A DNA stretch of 64,000 nt from Nocardioides sp. zg-DK7169 (GCF_013155365.1 NZ_JABJRA010000004.1:62001-126000); one strand, 5' to 3'; shown: positions 33,873-41,496, numbered from the stretch's first letter. The notes: generated from the sequence alone by a model not told the origin. Program-made: numbers and translations.

Positions 33873-34201
33873 CAGCGGGCCACCTCCGTGGTGGTGATCA
33901 TCGGGACGTGTCCTCCGTGGGTGGGTGTGTGGTTGCAGCCGTCGCAGCACGGGCCGCGGCGGATGGTCGTGAGGTTGTGGCAGGCCTGGTACGGCGCGGA
34001 GCAGATGCGACAAGAGACGTGCGCGAGCCATGGGCGGCAACGCCGGCACGGCACCGGCCGCCCTTCGTCGTCCTCGCCCAGCCAGCCGCCCCGGCACGTC
34101 TCAGCGTGCTCGCGCTGGGCGGCCGCCTCAGCCTCGAGGCGGGCGGCTTCGGCCTCGCGGTGCTCGCGTGCGTCGCTGGAGTCGAGCGGGATGGTCGCCA
34201 T
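33872..34201 (-). CDS. Cys-rich zinc-ribbon-like protein
   Basis: A 109-residue protein. An N-terminal charged helix (REHREAEAARLEAEAAAQREHAE) leads into a cluster of CxxC pairs: PCRRCRPW, SCRICSAPYQACHN and GPCCDGCNH. This is consistent with two zinc sites. It probably binds DNA or a protein during element replication. ATGA overlaps join it to both neighbours. Confidence 0.65.
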   Translation of the reverse strand: MATIPLDSSDAREHREAEAARLEAEAAAQREHAETCRGGWLGEDDEGRPVPCRRCRPWLAHVSCRICSAPYQACHNLTTIRRGPCCDGCNHTPTHGGHVPMITTTEVAR

Positions 34202-34899
34202 CAGCTGGCGGCCCGCTCGCTGATGCCGGCCGCGGCCAGGTGCCAGGCGTGGCCGGTGGGCTTACCGCACAGATCGCACCGCTGGGCACCGATGCCGGAC
34301 TCGAAGGAGTGAATATAGGGATCGATCTGCTCTGTCGGCTCCGGGTCGGGCGCGACACCTAGAGGTACAAGCGGCGGCGGGGTCGTGTGTTCTGGGAGTA
34401 AGTCCTCCGTTGCTCCTAGGTCCTTCCTAGGGCCCCCTGTTTCCGGGGGGCTCGACCCACGGTTTGTGGGGGGCTGCTGCACCCCTGTTTCGGTGGGGCT
34501 CAGCCCCACTACTTCGGTAGGGCTGCTGCCCCCCTGTTCCAGTGGGGCTGAACCCAGGGCGCTGACGGTGAGCTTGTAGACCTGGCGATCGCCATGGCGA
34601 GGGTGCTCCACCAGCCGCTCGAAGACGCCCTCGCGCGCTAGCTGGCTGACCGCACGGCGGACGTACTCCTGCAGCTGGTCGCGCCTCGCAGTGACGCCAG
34701 GGTCGCTCTTGTCCTCGAGCGGGACCTCGTGCCCGAGCGCGCGCGCCAAGGGCTCCCAGCCGCCGAAGTAGAGCCGGGCCGGCTTCCCATCCACCGGGCG
34801 ATCGAGCGCGGTCTGTGCCATCGCCATCAGCACCTTGTACGCGTTGCCCGGGAGTCGGCCGTGTCTGTGGACGACGATCTTCATCAGCTCAATGCCCAT
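34201..34899 (-). CDS. Winged-helix replication-initiator-like protein
   Basis: A 232-residue protein. Residues 1-115 (KIVVHRHGRLPGNAYKVLMAMAQTALD...WEPLARALG...AVSQLAREGVFERLVEHPRHGDRQVYKL) read as a winged-helix domain like those of RepA-type initiators and phage HTH proteins. A repetitive linker (SPTEVVGLSPTETGVQQ...SSPPETGG) follows, then a C-terminal CDLCGKPTGHAWH zinc knuckle. RBS GGAGGTG. It is the first large gene of the leftward operon, the usual place for an island replication protein. The alternative is a transcriptional regulator. Confidence 0.68.
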   Translation of the reverse strand: MGIELMKIVVHRHGRLPGNAYKVLMAMAQTALDRPVDGKPARLYFGGWEPLARALGHEVPLEDKSDPGVTARRDQLQEYVRRAVSQLAREGVFERLVEHPRHGDRQVYKLTVSALGSAPLEQGGSSPTEVVGLSPTETGVQQPPTNRGSSPPETGGPRKDLGATEDLLPEHTTPPPLVPLGVAPDPEPTEQIDPYIHSFESGIGAQRCDLCGKPTGHAWHLAAAGISERAAS

Positions 34900-34944
34900 G
34901 CCACACCTCCCGCCGCGACGATGGCTGCCGTGCCGACGCGGCCA

Positions 34945-35145
34945 TCAGGCGGCGGGCGTCCCGTCAGCGGCAGCGAACTGCTGGTCGATCCACGCCTCGA
35001 CGTCCTGACGCCGGTAGACCACCCGCCGGCCGAGCTTGGCCGACTTTGGACCTGTTCTGGTGTTTGCGCGCCAGTAGCGCAGCGTGTTCAGCGGGATGCC
35101 GGTCAGCTCCGACACCTCCTCGATCCGCATCAGATCGGTCGCCAT
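34945..35145 (-). CDS. Excisionase-like HTH protein (Xis/AlpA)
   Basis: A 66-residue MerR-type winged helix: MRIEEVSELTGIPLNTLRYWRANTRTGPKSAKLGRRVVYRRQDVEAWIDQQF. It is divergent from the repressor gene, exactly where Xis or a Str-type activator sits in phage islands. It probably assists excision with the integrase and may regulate the leftward operon. Confidence 0.82.
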   Translation of the reverse strand: MATDLMRIEEVSELTGIPLNTLRYWRANTRTGPKSAKLGRRVVYRRQDVEAWIDQQFAAADGTPAA

Positions 35146-35161
35146 GAGGACCCCTTGAGTT

Positions 35162-35229
35162 CTAGTGGTTTTCGACTAGGAGAGACTGTACCCCCTCGGA
35201 CGTGGTGGATCGTCATTAGAATTCCTAGT
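35162..35229. promoter_or_regulatory. Repressor operator region between xis and repressor genes
   Basis: CTAGT (35162-35166) and ACTAG (35175-35179) are inverted. The second is part of ACTAGGA (35175-35181), whose inverted copy TCCTAGT recurs at 35223-35229. Three CTAGT half-sites in a 96-bp divergent gap are likely binding sites for the XRE repressor encoded to the right. Confidence 0.5.
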
Positions 35230-35241
35230 AGCGTGTCGCGC

Positions 35242-35736
35242 ATGGATGACCAGAGCATCGGCCGCAATCTCCAGCGCCTCCGGGGCGCCATGAGCCAGCA
35301 AGTCCTCGCCGACGAGATGCGCGCGCGCGGCTTCAAGTGGTCTCAGGCCACCGTCTGGGCTGCAGAGAAGGGTGAGCGTCCCCTGCGCGTTACCGAGGCC
35401 AGTGCGCTCGTGGACATCCTGGGCGGTGGGTACGTCTATGGGCTCGGCCAGCTCGTAGCTCCAGACACGGAAGCCGAGCTGCTGGCTCAGATGCGCGCCG
35501 TCAAGGCGGCGTACAAGAGGCTCTCGGAGCAGGCCCACGAGTTCTTCGAAGCGCAGGCCGGCATCGAGGCCGCGTTGGACGACGCAGATCGGCACGACGA
35601 CGCGATCTCGAGTCGGCTTCGCGATGACGCGAAGGACTGGCTGGGTAAGGAGCCTGCCGACGCCGTCCGGGAGGCCACCGAGGTGTGGAGGCGGGACTTC
35701 GACCCGCGTCGTGCCGGCGGGGCCTCCGAGTCATGA
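35242..35736 (+). CDS. XRE-family repressor of the element (CI/Stl-like)
   Basis: A 164-residue protein. The N-terminal HTH reads IGRNLQRLRGAMSQQVLADEMRARGFKWSQATVWAAEKGERPLRVTEASALVDIL, a lambda-repressor-like XRE fold. The C-terminal half is helical and acidic, with no LexA/CI-type serine protease motif. Induction by RecA-driven self-cleavage is therefore unlikely, and an Stl-like release by a helper-phage protein fits better. Its stop overlaps the integrase start (ATGA). Confidence 0.83.
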   Translation: MDDQSIGRNLQRLRGAMSQQVLADEMRARGFKWSQATVWAAEKGERPLRVTEASALVDILGGGYVYGLGQLVAPDTEAELLAQMRAVKAAYKRLSEQAHEFFEAQAGIEAALDDADRHDDAISSRLRDDAKDWLGKEPADAVREATEVWRRDFDPRRAGGASES

Positions 35737-36854
35737 GCGGCAGCGTCAAGAAGCGCGACAACGGCAAGTGGCGGGCCCGGTATCGCGACGCCGGCGGCCG
35801 CGAGCACGCCCGGCACTTCGCGCGAAAGGTGGACGCGCAGCGGTGGCTTGACGAGGTGACCACGTCGGTCGTCACGGGGCAGTACGTCGACCCCAAGGCC
35901 GGTTCGGTGACCTTCAAGGCCTACGCCGAGCAGTGGCGGCTCGCCCAGGTCCACCGCCCGAGCAGCCAGGCGCACGTAGAGACGATGCTCCGACGGCACG
36001 CCTACCCGACGCTGGGGGAGCGGCCGCTGTCGTCGATTCTGCCGAGCGAGATCCAGGCGTGGGTGAAGCGGCTGAGCGTCGGAGGTGCCGATCGGAAGCC
36101 ACTGGCGCCGTCGACGGTGAGCGTCGTGCACTCGATCGTGTCGTCGGTGATGAAGGCTGCGGTGAAGGACAGGCGGCTCGTGGCGAACCCGTGCGAGGGC
36201 ACGCGGCTGCCGAAGACGGCGAAGCGGAAGGTGGTGCCTCCGACGACCGAGCAGGTCGAACAGCTGCGCGCAGCGCTGCCCGATCGGCTCCGCGCGCTGG
36301 TCATCTTCTCGGCTGGCACCGGGATGCGACCGGCCGAGGTTCGTGGCCTCACGCTCGACCGGCTGAACATGCTCCGGCGCGAGGTTGTCGTCGACCGGCA
36401 ATTGGTCTCGGTCGTGAAGGGTCAGCCCGTGTTCGGTCCGCCGAAGACCGCGGCGAGCGAACGGACCATCCCGCTCCCGCAGGCGGTGGTCGATGCTGTC
36501 GCCGCGCATCTCGCGGCGTACCCGGCGAACGCAGACGGGCTCGTGTTCACGCTCGAGGGAGGGGAGCCGATCAGTCGGCAGGCGATGGGCCACTTGTGGC
36601 GCCCGCTCGCCGCGGCGGTGGGTCTGCCCGACCGGTCGGGGCCGCACGCGCTGAGGCACTACTACGCCTCGCTGCTGATTCGGTACGGCGAGAGCGTGAA
36701 GACCGTCCAGGCTCGGCTCGGGCACGCCTCGGCGGCCGAGACGCTGGACACCTACTCCCACCTTTGGCCGGACTCCGACGACAGGACCCGCGAGGCGATC
36801 GACTCGGTTCTTGGCGCTCCTGCGGACTCCTCGCGGACCGCCGCGGACAGCTGA
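35733..36854 (+). CDS. int: Tyrosine integrase
   Basis: A 373-residue site-specific recombinase. It has an N-terminal AP2-like arm-binding region (KKRDNGKWRARYRDAGGREHARHF), a SAM-like core-binding domain (residues 60-160) and a catalytic domain with Arg in AGTGMRPAEVRGLTLDRL, Lys in PPKTAASERTIPL, His-x-x-Arg in GPHALRHYYASLL, a second His in LGHASAAETLDTY and the Tyr nucleophile in DTYSHLWPD. It is translationally coupled to the repressor and ends 29 bp from attR, with arm-type GCGGAC repeats overlapping its 3' end. Confidence 0.95.
   Translation: MSGSVKKRDNGKWRARYRDAGGREHARHFARKVDAQRWLDEVTTSVVTGQYVDPKAGSVTFKAYAEQWRLAQVHRPSSQAHVETMLRRHAYPTLGERPLSSILPSEIQAWVKRLSVGGADRKPLAPSTVSVVHSIVSSVMKAAVKDRRLVANPCEGTRLPKTAKRKVVPPTTEQVEQLRAALPDRLRALVIFSAGTGMRPAEVRGLTLDRLNMLRREVVVDRQLVSVVKGQPVFGPPKTAASERTIPLPQAVVDAVAAHLAAYPANADGLVFTLEGGEPISRQAMGHLWRPLAAAVGLPDRSGPHALRHYYASLLIRYGESVKTVQARLGHASAAETLDTYSHLWPDSDDRTREAIDSVLGAPADSSRTAADS
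36812..36849. promoter_or_regulatory. Right arm-type integrase sites
   Basis: GCGGAC occurs at 36822, 36833 and 36843 (11- and 10-bp steps) inside the 3' end of int. The 18-mer at 36812-36829 duplicates 25801-25818 from the other end of the element. Confidence 0.55.
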
Positions 36855-36882
36855 TCGAGTTTTCGCAGGTCAGAGGGGGTGT

Positions 36883-36920
36883 TGCGGACGGGCTGGCCTG
36901 TAGGCCGGGTTCTGTCCCCG
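36883..36920. repeat. Right attachment site (attR), within the rnpB 3' end
   Basis: The 38-bp copy that completes rnpB. It contains the 3' strand of stem P1 and the ACAGAACCCGGC...TAC segment of RNase P RNA (minus strand). Integration thus occurs at the 3' end of an essential RNA gene, as many integrases do in tRNA genes. Confidence 0.9.
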
Positions 36921-37300
36921 GGGCCCTTGCGGGCGTCCGGGTGGCGACCATCCATCTACGACTGCCGTTGCCGACAGCCTCCAGCGATCTACCCGCGTGC
37001 TCGGGCGGGCCGCCCTCGAACGCACGCGCACCGCGGTGCGAAACCGCGGCTTCTTGACCTTGCTCCGGGTGGGGTTTACCTAGCCGGCCCGGTCGCCCGA
37101 GCCGCTGGTGGTCTCTTGCACCACCGTTTCACCCTTACCTCCCGGCCCGGTTGCCCGAGCCTGGAGGCGGTCTGTTCTCTGTGGCACTGTCCCGCGGGTC
37201 ACCCCGGGTGGGCGTTACCCACCACCCTGCCCTGTGGAGCCCGGACCTTCCTCGACGCACTCCGAGGAGTACGGCGCGGTCGCCCGGCCAGCCCATCCGC
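36884..37300 (-). ncRNA. rnpB: RNase P RNA (type A)
   Basis: The minus strand contains the universal P4 signature GAGGAAGGTCCGGGCTCC (around 37264-37240), then AGGTAAGGGTGAAACGGTGGTG and AAGAGACCACCAGC. The 3' half of P4 follows near the end as ACAGAACCCGGCCTACAGG. The termini pair as stem P1: 5' GCGGATGGGCTGG with 3' CCAGCCCGTCCGC, one G-U pair. This gives about 417 nt. RNase P RNA is the catalytic subunit that matures tRNA 5' ends. Exact ends are inferred from P1. The last 37 nt are the attachment site of the integrated element. Confidence 0.96.
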
Positions 37301-37335
37301 GGGCACAGCCTCTCACATCCACGATCACACCCGTC

Positions 37336-37341
37336 TAGGTT
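37336..37341 (+). promoter_or_regulatory. -10 box of a leaderless transcript (TPR gene)
   Basis: TAGGTT ends 6 nt before ATG 37348, matching the TANNNT-6..8-start pattern seen repeatedly in this window. It shares the 47-bp spacer with the rnpB promoter. Confidence 0.5.
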
Positions 37342-37347
37342 GGTCGC

Positions 37348-37791
37348 ATGGACGAGTCCTTCGAGGAGCTCCAGGCCCCGCCGGTGGTGTTTCCGGGCCA
37401 GCGCGGCCACGAGGCGGCGTACAGCACCGCCCACGACCTGCTGTCACGCCGCGCGCCGGTGGAGGCCCTCGAGGTGATCGAGCCGGCCTTGGCCGAGGAG
37501 CCCACCAACACCGGGCTGCGTTCGCTGCGGGCGTGGGCCTTCCTGATCCGCGCCCAGCTCGGGCGTGCCGAGGAGGAGCTGAAGGGCCTGGTCGCCGACA
37601 ACCCCGACGACGACTGGGCGCGCCACGCGCTCGGGCGGGCGCTGGAGCGTCAGTCGCGCTTCGCCGAGGCGCTGCCGCACCTGCGCCTGGCGGCCGCGAT
37701 GAGCGGGGACCCCGAGCACGAGACCGCGGTGCTGCGCGTCGAGCGCCGCCTCGCCGAGATCGGCGAGCGCTCCTACGACGACCTGGACTGA
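37348..37791 (+). CDS. Tetratricopeptide-repeat protein
   Basis: A 147-residue protein of about three TPR-like helix pairs: HDLLSRRAPVEALEVIEPALAEEPTNTGLRSLRAWAFLIRAQLGRAEEELKGLVADNPDDDWARHALGRALERQSRFAEALPHLRLAAAM. It is a protein-interaction scaffold of unknown partner. It is divergent from rnpB. TPR periodicity (A-L-G-A positions) is clear. Confidence 0.82.
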   Translation: MDESFEELQAPPVVFPGQRGHEAAYSTAHDLLSRRAPVEALEVIEPALAEEPTNTGLRSLRAWAFLIRAQLGRAEEELKGLVADNPDDDWARHALGRALERQSRFAEALPHLRLAAAMSGDPEHETAVLRVERRLAEIGERSYDDLD

Positions 37792-37806
37792 GCGCGGCGC
37801 CCGTGC

Positions 37807-38370
37807 TCAGCCGCGGGCGACCCAGCCCGTGACGCCCACGTCGGAGCCGTCGGCGGCCCCGGGGGCGTAGTCGGCGTCACGGCCGCCCTTCTCGGTGAGC
37901 ACCGCGAAGCGGAGTGCGCCGTAGTCGCCGTCGTGCAGGCAGCGCGAGGGCAGCGCCAGCCGGGCCACGGTCTCCCGCCAGCGCACCCGGATGTCGGAGC
38001 AGGTCGGGCCGGCGACGCCACCGCCCTCGGGGTCGGGGTCGGTGAAGGCGCCCGGCAGCACCGAGGAGCGCACGAAGCCGTCGCGCGTGCGCTCGGCGAC
38101 CAAGCGGATCCCGGTGTCCTTGCGGGGGCCGACACTGACGACCAGCTCACCGGACGCCTCGCGTGCGAACTCCACCCGCGCCACGATGCGGCGGTCCAAG
38201 TTGCGGAAGGTGACGCGGGTGATGTCGAGCTTCTTCTTCGCCGTGTCGCCGGCCGGGTCGACCACGACCAGCTGGGCGGCGTGGGCGCTCGGCGCTGCGG
38301 CGATGCCGAGCCCGGCGGTCGTGATCGTGGTGAGCAGTACGCCGGCCAGTGCCGTCCCCCGTGTCTTCAT
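37807..38370 (-). CDS. Secreted hypothetical protein
   Basis: A 187-residue protein with a Sec signal peptide (MKTRGTALAGVLLTTITTAGLGIAAAPSAHA, cleavage after AHA). The mature part opens VVDPAGDTAKKKLDITRVTFRNLDRRIVARVEFA, a beta-rich 'DPxGD...DI..v.f.n' pattern seen in many small actinobacterial secreted proteins. It has two cysteines (PTCSDI, SRCLHD) that likely pair. The function is unknown. Confidence 0.78.
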   Translation of the reverse strand: MKTRGTALAGVLLTTITTAGLGIAAAPSAHAAQLVVVDPAGDTAKKKLDITRVTFRNLDRRIVARVEFAREASGELVVSVGPRKDTGIRLVAERTRDGFVRSSVLPGAFTDPDPEGGGVAGPTCSDIRVRWRETVARLALPSRCLHDGDYGALRFAVLTEKGGRDADYAPGAADGSDVGVTGWVARG

Positions 38371-38517
38371 GGCCGGACCCTCCCACGGTGGGCGGCCTGG
38401 GCGGAGGGTGGCGCGCGGCGCGTCGTACGACGTCTTCGCAGGCGGTGTTGACGCTTCCGCAACCGCAGGACGCGTGTGAAGCGACGATAACCCCGCGTTA
38501 CAGGTAGCCGCGGGCGC

Positions 38518-39366
38518 TCACACCTCCGTGAGCACCTCGGCGCCCTCGGGGGTGACCAGCAGGGTGTGCTCGAACTGGGCGCTGCGGCGGCGGTCCTGGG
38601 TGACGACCGTCCAGCCGTCGTCCCACATCTCCCACTCGTGGCTGCCGAGGTTGAGCATCGGCTCGATGGTGAAGGTCATGCCGACCTCGATCAGGTCGTC
38701 ATAGCCGGACTCGTCGTAGTGGGGGACGATCAGGCCGGAGTGGAACGAGGTGCCGATGCCGTGCCCGGTGAACTCGCGGACCACGCCGTAGCCGAACCGC
38801 TTGGCGTAGGACTCGATCACCCGGCCGATGACGTCGATGCGCCGACCCGGACGCACGGCGTTGATGCCGCGGCGCAGCGCCTCGCGGGTGCGCTCGACGA
38901 GCAGCCGGCTCTCCTCGTCGACGTCGCCGGCGAGGAAGGTGGCGTTGGTGTCGCCGTGCACGCCGTCGAGGAACGCGGTGATGTCGATGTTGACGATGTC
39001 GCCGTCCTCGATCACCCGGCTGTCCGGGATCCCGTGGCACACCACCTCGTTGACGCTGGCGCACAGCGACTTCGGGAACCCGCGGTAGCCGAGCGTGGAG
39101 GGGTAGGCGCCGTGGTCGCAGAGGAACTCGTGGCCGATCCGGTCCAGCTCGTCGGTGGTGACGCCCGGGCGCACGTGGGAGCCGACCAGCTCGCGGGCCT
39201 GCGCGGCCAGGCGGCCCGCGCGGCGCATCCGCTCGATGGTGTCGGCGTCCTTGACCTCGCTGCCGGTGTACGCCGCGGGGGCGGGCTGGTCGACGTACTC
39301 GGGCCGCGGGATGTGGGCGGGGACGGGACGGCGGGGAGAGATGGTCGCAGGAGCCACAGGAGTCAC
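38518..39366 (-). CDS. map: Methionine aminopeptidase type I (with N-terminal extension)
   Basis: A 282-residue enzyme removing initiator Met. Metal ligands are visible as Asp in [14 protein letters not shown], His in [11 protein letters not shown], Glu in FTIEPML and Glu in AQFEHTLLV. The roughly 40-residue N-terminal extension with [14 protein letters not shown] is typical of actinobacterial MetAP1c (MapB). GTG 39366 lies 8 nt after a TACACT -10 box, indicating a leaderless mRNA. Confidence 0.95.
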   Translation of the reverse strand: MTPVAPATISPRRPVPAHIPRPEYVDQPAPAAYTGSEVKDADTIERMRRAGRLAAQARELVGSHVRPGVTTDELDRIGHEFLCDHGAYPSTLGYRGFPKSLCASVNEVVCHGIPDSRVIEDGDIVNIDITAFLDGVHGDTNATFLAGDVDEESRLLVERTREALRRGINAVRPGRRIDVIGRVIESYAKRFGYGVVREFTGHGIGTSFHSGLIVPHYDESGYDDLIEVGMTFTIEPMLNLGSHEWEMWDDGWTVVTQDRRRSAQFEHTLLVTPEGAEVLTEV

Positions 39367-39374
39367 GGACGGTG

Positions 39375-39384
39375 AGTGTAGGTT
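39375..39384. promoter_or_regulatory. Second pair of overlapping divergent leaderless promoters
   Basis: The minus strand TACACT (39380-39375) is 8 nt from the map GTG. The plus strand TAGGTT (39379-39384) is 6 nt from ATG 39391. The hexamers overlap by 2 bp in a 24-bp spacer. Confidence 0.55.
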
Positions 39385-39390
39385 CTGGCC

Positions 39391-39594
39391 ATGAGCGACG
39401 GTGAGTTCTGGTTCTGCCTCAAGCACCGCACGGTCGAGGGACGTGACGGGTGCCGCAACGCCGACCGGCTGGGCCCCTACACCTCGGCCGCCGAGGCCTC
39501 GCAGGCCCTCCAGCGCGTCGAGGAGCGCAACGAGTCCTGGGACAACGACCCCGAGTGGAACGACGACGCCGGGCCGGACACCGACGAGACCTGA
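39391..39594 (+). CDS. Small conserved actinobacterial protein (SPOR-like)
   Basis: A 67-residue acidic protein: [55 protein letters not shown]. The 'fWyclkH..VE......LGPY.s.eeA..Al..v.eRne.wd.D' pattern is a widespread actinobacterial family sometimes labelled SPOR-domain protein. The function is not established. It is followed after 3 nt by a small membrane protein. Confidence 0.78.
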   Translation: MSDGEFWFCLKHRTVEGRDGCRNADRLGPYTSAAEASQALQRVEERNESWDNDPEWNDDAGPDTDET

Positions 39595-39597
39595 CCC

Positions 39598-39870
39598 ATG
39601 GCCCCGCCCGCCTCGCGCGCGGTCTCCCCGTGGCCGTTCGTGGGGATGTCCGGGATGGCCGCCGCCTTCTTCCTCTACGCCGCCAGCGGCCTGGTCGCCC
39701 CGTGGTGGGGAGTCGTGCTCCTGCTCGCGGTGTGGCTGGCGCTCTTCGTCACCGCCTGCCGCTGGTGGACCGCACGCCCCCGCGGCGTCGTGGTGCTGGC
39801 GGTCGCGGCGATCGTGCTCTGGTACGTCCTGGTGCTCGCCGGTGACGTGCTGCTGGACTGGAACGGCTGA
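39598..39870 (+). CDS. Small membrane protein, three TM segments
   Basis: A 90-residue hydrophobic protein: segments near residues 12-30 ([18 protein letters not shown]), 34-52 ([18 protein letters not shown]) and 60-82 ([23 protein letters not shown]). It is in tight linkage with the preceding small gene. No family assignment. Confidence 0.7.
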   Translation: MAPPASRAVSPWPFVGMSGMAAAFFLYAASGLVAPWWGVVLLLAVWLALFVTACRWWTARPRGVVVLAVAAIVLWYVLVLAGDVLLDWNG

Positions 39871-39895
39871 CGCGCGTCGCACCAGGCCGATCCGC

Positions 39896-40309
39896 TCAGG
39901 CGACGAACAGGCAGAACGGGTGCCCGGCCGGGTCGGCGAGCACGTAGAGCGGTTCCTCTGGGTCGTCGGTGCGGTCCAGGAGCAGCCGCGCGCCCAGCTC
40001 CTCGGCCCGCGCCCGGTGCTGCTCCAGCCGGGGGAGGTCGGGGACGGTCAGGTCCAGGTGCAGCTGCATCGGTACGTCGTGGCTCGGCCAGGTCGTCGGC
40101 TCCAGGCGCGGCACCGCCTGGAAGGCCAGCCGGCGTGCGCCCGCGTCGTCGACGAGCACCAGCCAGTCCGCGTCGTCCGGTGTGCCGTCGGACGGGGGCT
40201 CGTCGCCGGGGCGGTAGCGCAGTCCGAGCAGCTCGCGGTAGAACTCCGCGAGCCCGCGGACGTCGGTGGTGTCGAGCACCGTGTGCAGTAGATGCGGGTA
40301 CTCCTCCAT
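39896..40309 (-). CDS. VOC-superfamily (glyoxalase/bleomycin-resistance-like) protein
   Basis: A 137-residue protein with the vicinal-oxygen-chelate layout: [71 protein letters not shown] and [14 protein letters not shown]. The H/E-type metal residues are in LLHTVL, LHLDL and the C-terminal segment. The substrate is unknown. It starts 5 nt upstream of the sugar-dehydrogenase stop on the same strand. Confidence 0.87.
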   Translation of the reverse strand: MEEYPHLLHTVLDTTDVRGLAEFYRELLGLRYRPGDEPPSDGTPDDADWLVLVDDAGARRLAFQAVPRLEPTTWPSHDVPMQLHLDLTVPDLPRLEQHRARAEELGARLLLDRTDDPEEPLYVLADPAGHPFCLFVA

Positions 40310-40314
40310 GGTCC

Positions 40315-41496
40315 TCAGCGCGGGGAGACCCGCAGCACCTTGTCGTTGCCGCCGTTGGAGGTGGTGATCAGCAGCGAGCCGCCCGGCGCGACGCTCACCG
40401 AGCGCAGCCGGCCGTAGCGGCGCAGCGCGTCGGGCACCCGGGTCCGCACCACCTTGCCGCGGCGGTCGAGCTGGAGGAAGACGACCCGCTGGCCGGCCAG
40501 CGCGGCCACGGCCAGGTTGCCGCCGTAGGCGCCCCAGCCGCGCTCGGGCACGAACGCAGCGCCGCTGGTGGCGATCGTCGAGGGCCCCGAGCGCCAGCGG
40601 GCCGCGCGCTGGCGGCCGGGCAGCGACTGGTCGGTCATCGGCACCGACTGGTTGTAGCCGGGCACCGGGTTCCAGCCGTAGTCGCCGCCCCGGATGAGCC
40701 GGTTCACCTCGTCGTCGCGGTAGCTGCCGTGCTCGACCGACCACAGGGTGCCGTCGCGGCGCTGGGCGAGGCCCTGGACGTTGCGGTGGCCGTAGGTGAA
40801 CACGTAGCGCTTGGCCTTCTTCCTGGCCTTCGCCCACGGGTTGCCCGGCCACGGAGCCCCGGTGGTGCGCACCAGGCGCAGCGTCTTGCCGCCGTAGGAG
40901 GAGAGGTTGCGCGGGTTGGTACCGACGGTGGCGTCCCCGGTGCCGAAGAGCAGCGAGCCGTCGCGCAGCACCAGCAGCCGGCAGCCGCCGTGGCGGCCAT
41001 CGCGCGCCGCGGGGAGCCCGGACAGCAGGGTGCGCACGCGTACGGCGCGCCGGGCACCGGGGCCCAGGCGCCAGGCGACCACCTGCACCTGCGGCGAGCC
41101 GCCCGCGCCCCGCGCGCCCTGGCAGGTGTAGAAGCGCCGGTTGTCGGCGAAGCGCGGGTCGCCCTCCAGCGACATCAGGCCGGTCTCGCCGGACCGCCAC
41201 ACCTGCCGGCTCGGGAAGCGGACCTGCCGCTTGGCGCCGTCGCGCACCAGCCACAGCCGTGCGCTGTTGCGCTCGGTGACCAGCAGCCGCCCGCCGCCGA
41301 TCGGCTGGACGTGCCAGGGGATGTCCAGGCCGCCGACGACGGTGCGCACCCGCAGCGCGGGCGCGGCCCGGGACGCGGGCGCCTCCGCTCGCGCGCCTGC
41401 TCCTGCGGCAGCGCCCGGGTCGGGTGCCGCCGAGGCGGCGGGGGAGAGGAACCCGAGGGCGAGCAGAGCGGTCGCGGCCACCGAGAGCGTGCGCAT
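40315..41496 (-). CDS. Secreted PQQ-dependent sugar dehydrogenase-like protein
   Basis: A 393-residue protein with signal peptide (MRTLSVAATALLALGFLSPAASAAP). The beta-propeller signatures GLDIPWHVQPIGGGRLLVTERNSARLWLV, GTGDATVGTNPRNLSSYGGKTLRL, GHRNVQGLAQRRDGTLWSVEHGSYRDDEVNRLIRGGDYGWNPVPGYN and a late AGGSLLITTSNGG-like turn match the soluble glucose dehydrogenase/Yli family. It would oxidise a sugar outside the membrane using PQQ. No PQQ genes are in the window. Confidence 0.88.
   Translation of the reverse strand: MRTLSVAATALLALGFLSPAASAAPDPGAAAGAGARAEAPASRAAPALRVRTVVGGLDIPWHVQPIGGGRLLVTERNSARLWLVRDGAKRQVRFPSRQVWRSGETGLMSLEGDPRFADNRRFYTCQGARGAGGSPQVQVVAWRLGPGARRAVRVRTLLSGLPAARDGRHGGCRLLVLRDGSLLFGTGDATVGTNPRNLSSYGGKTLRLVRTTGAPWPGNPWAKARKKAKRYVFTYGHRNVQGLAQRRDGTLWSVEHGSYRDDEVNRLIRGGDYGWNPVPGYNQSVPMTDQSLPGRQRAARWRSGPSTIATSGAAFVPERGWGAYGGNLAVAALAGQRVVFLQLDRRGKVVRTRVPDALRRYGRLRSVSVAPGGSLLITTSNGGNDKVLRVSPR

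Larger units (their letters stand above)
25674..36920. mobile_element. 11.2-kb integrated phage satellite (PICI-like) in rnpB
   Basis: A 38-bp direct repeat marks both ends; the right copy is the 3' end of the rnpB RNA gene, so integration keeps RNase P RNA intact. Contents from the right end: integrase, XRE repressor, divergent excisionase-like HTH, winged-helix Rep-like protein, four overlapping small genes, LexA box, terminase small subunit, two small genes, tape measure, a 171-aa gene, and a left module of HTH and CPAWC proteins. No large terminase, portal, capsid, protease or lysis genes are seen. The int-repressor-divergent xis/rep-terS order with SOS-box control matches phage-inducible islands. 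A decayed siphophage is the alternative. Confidence 0.8.
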
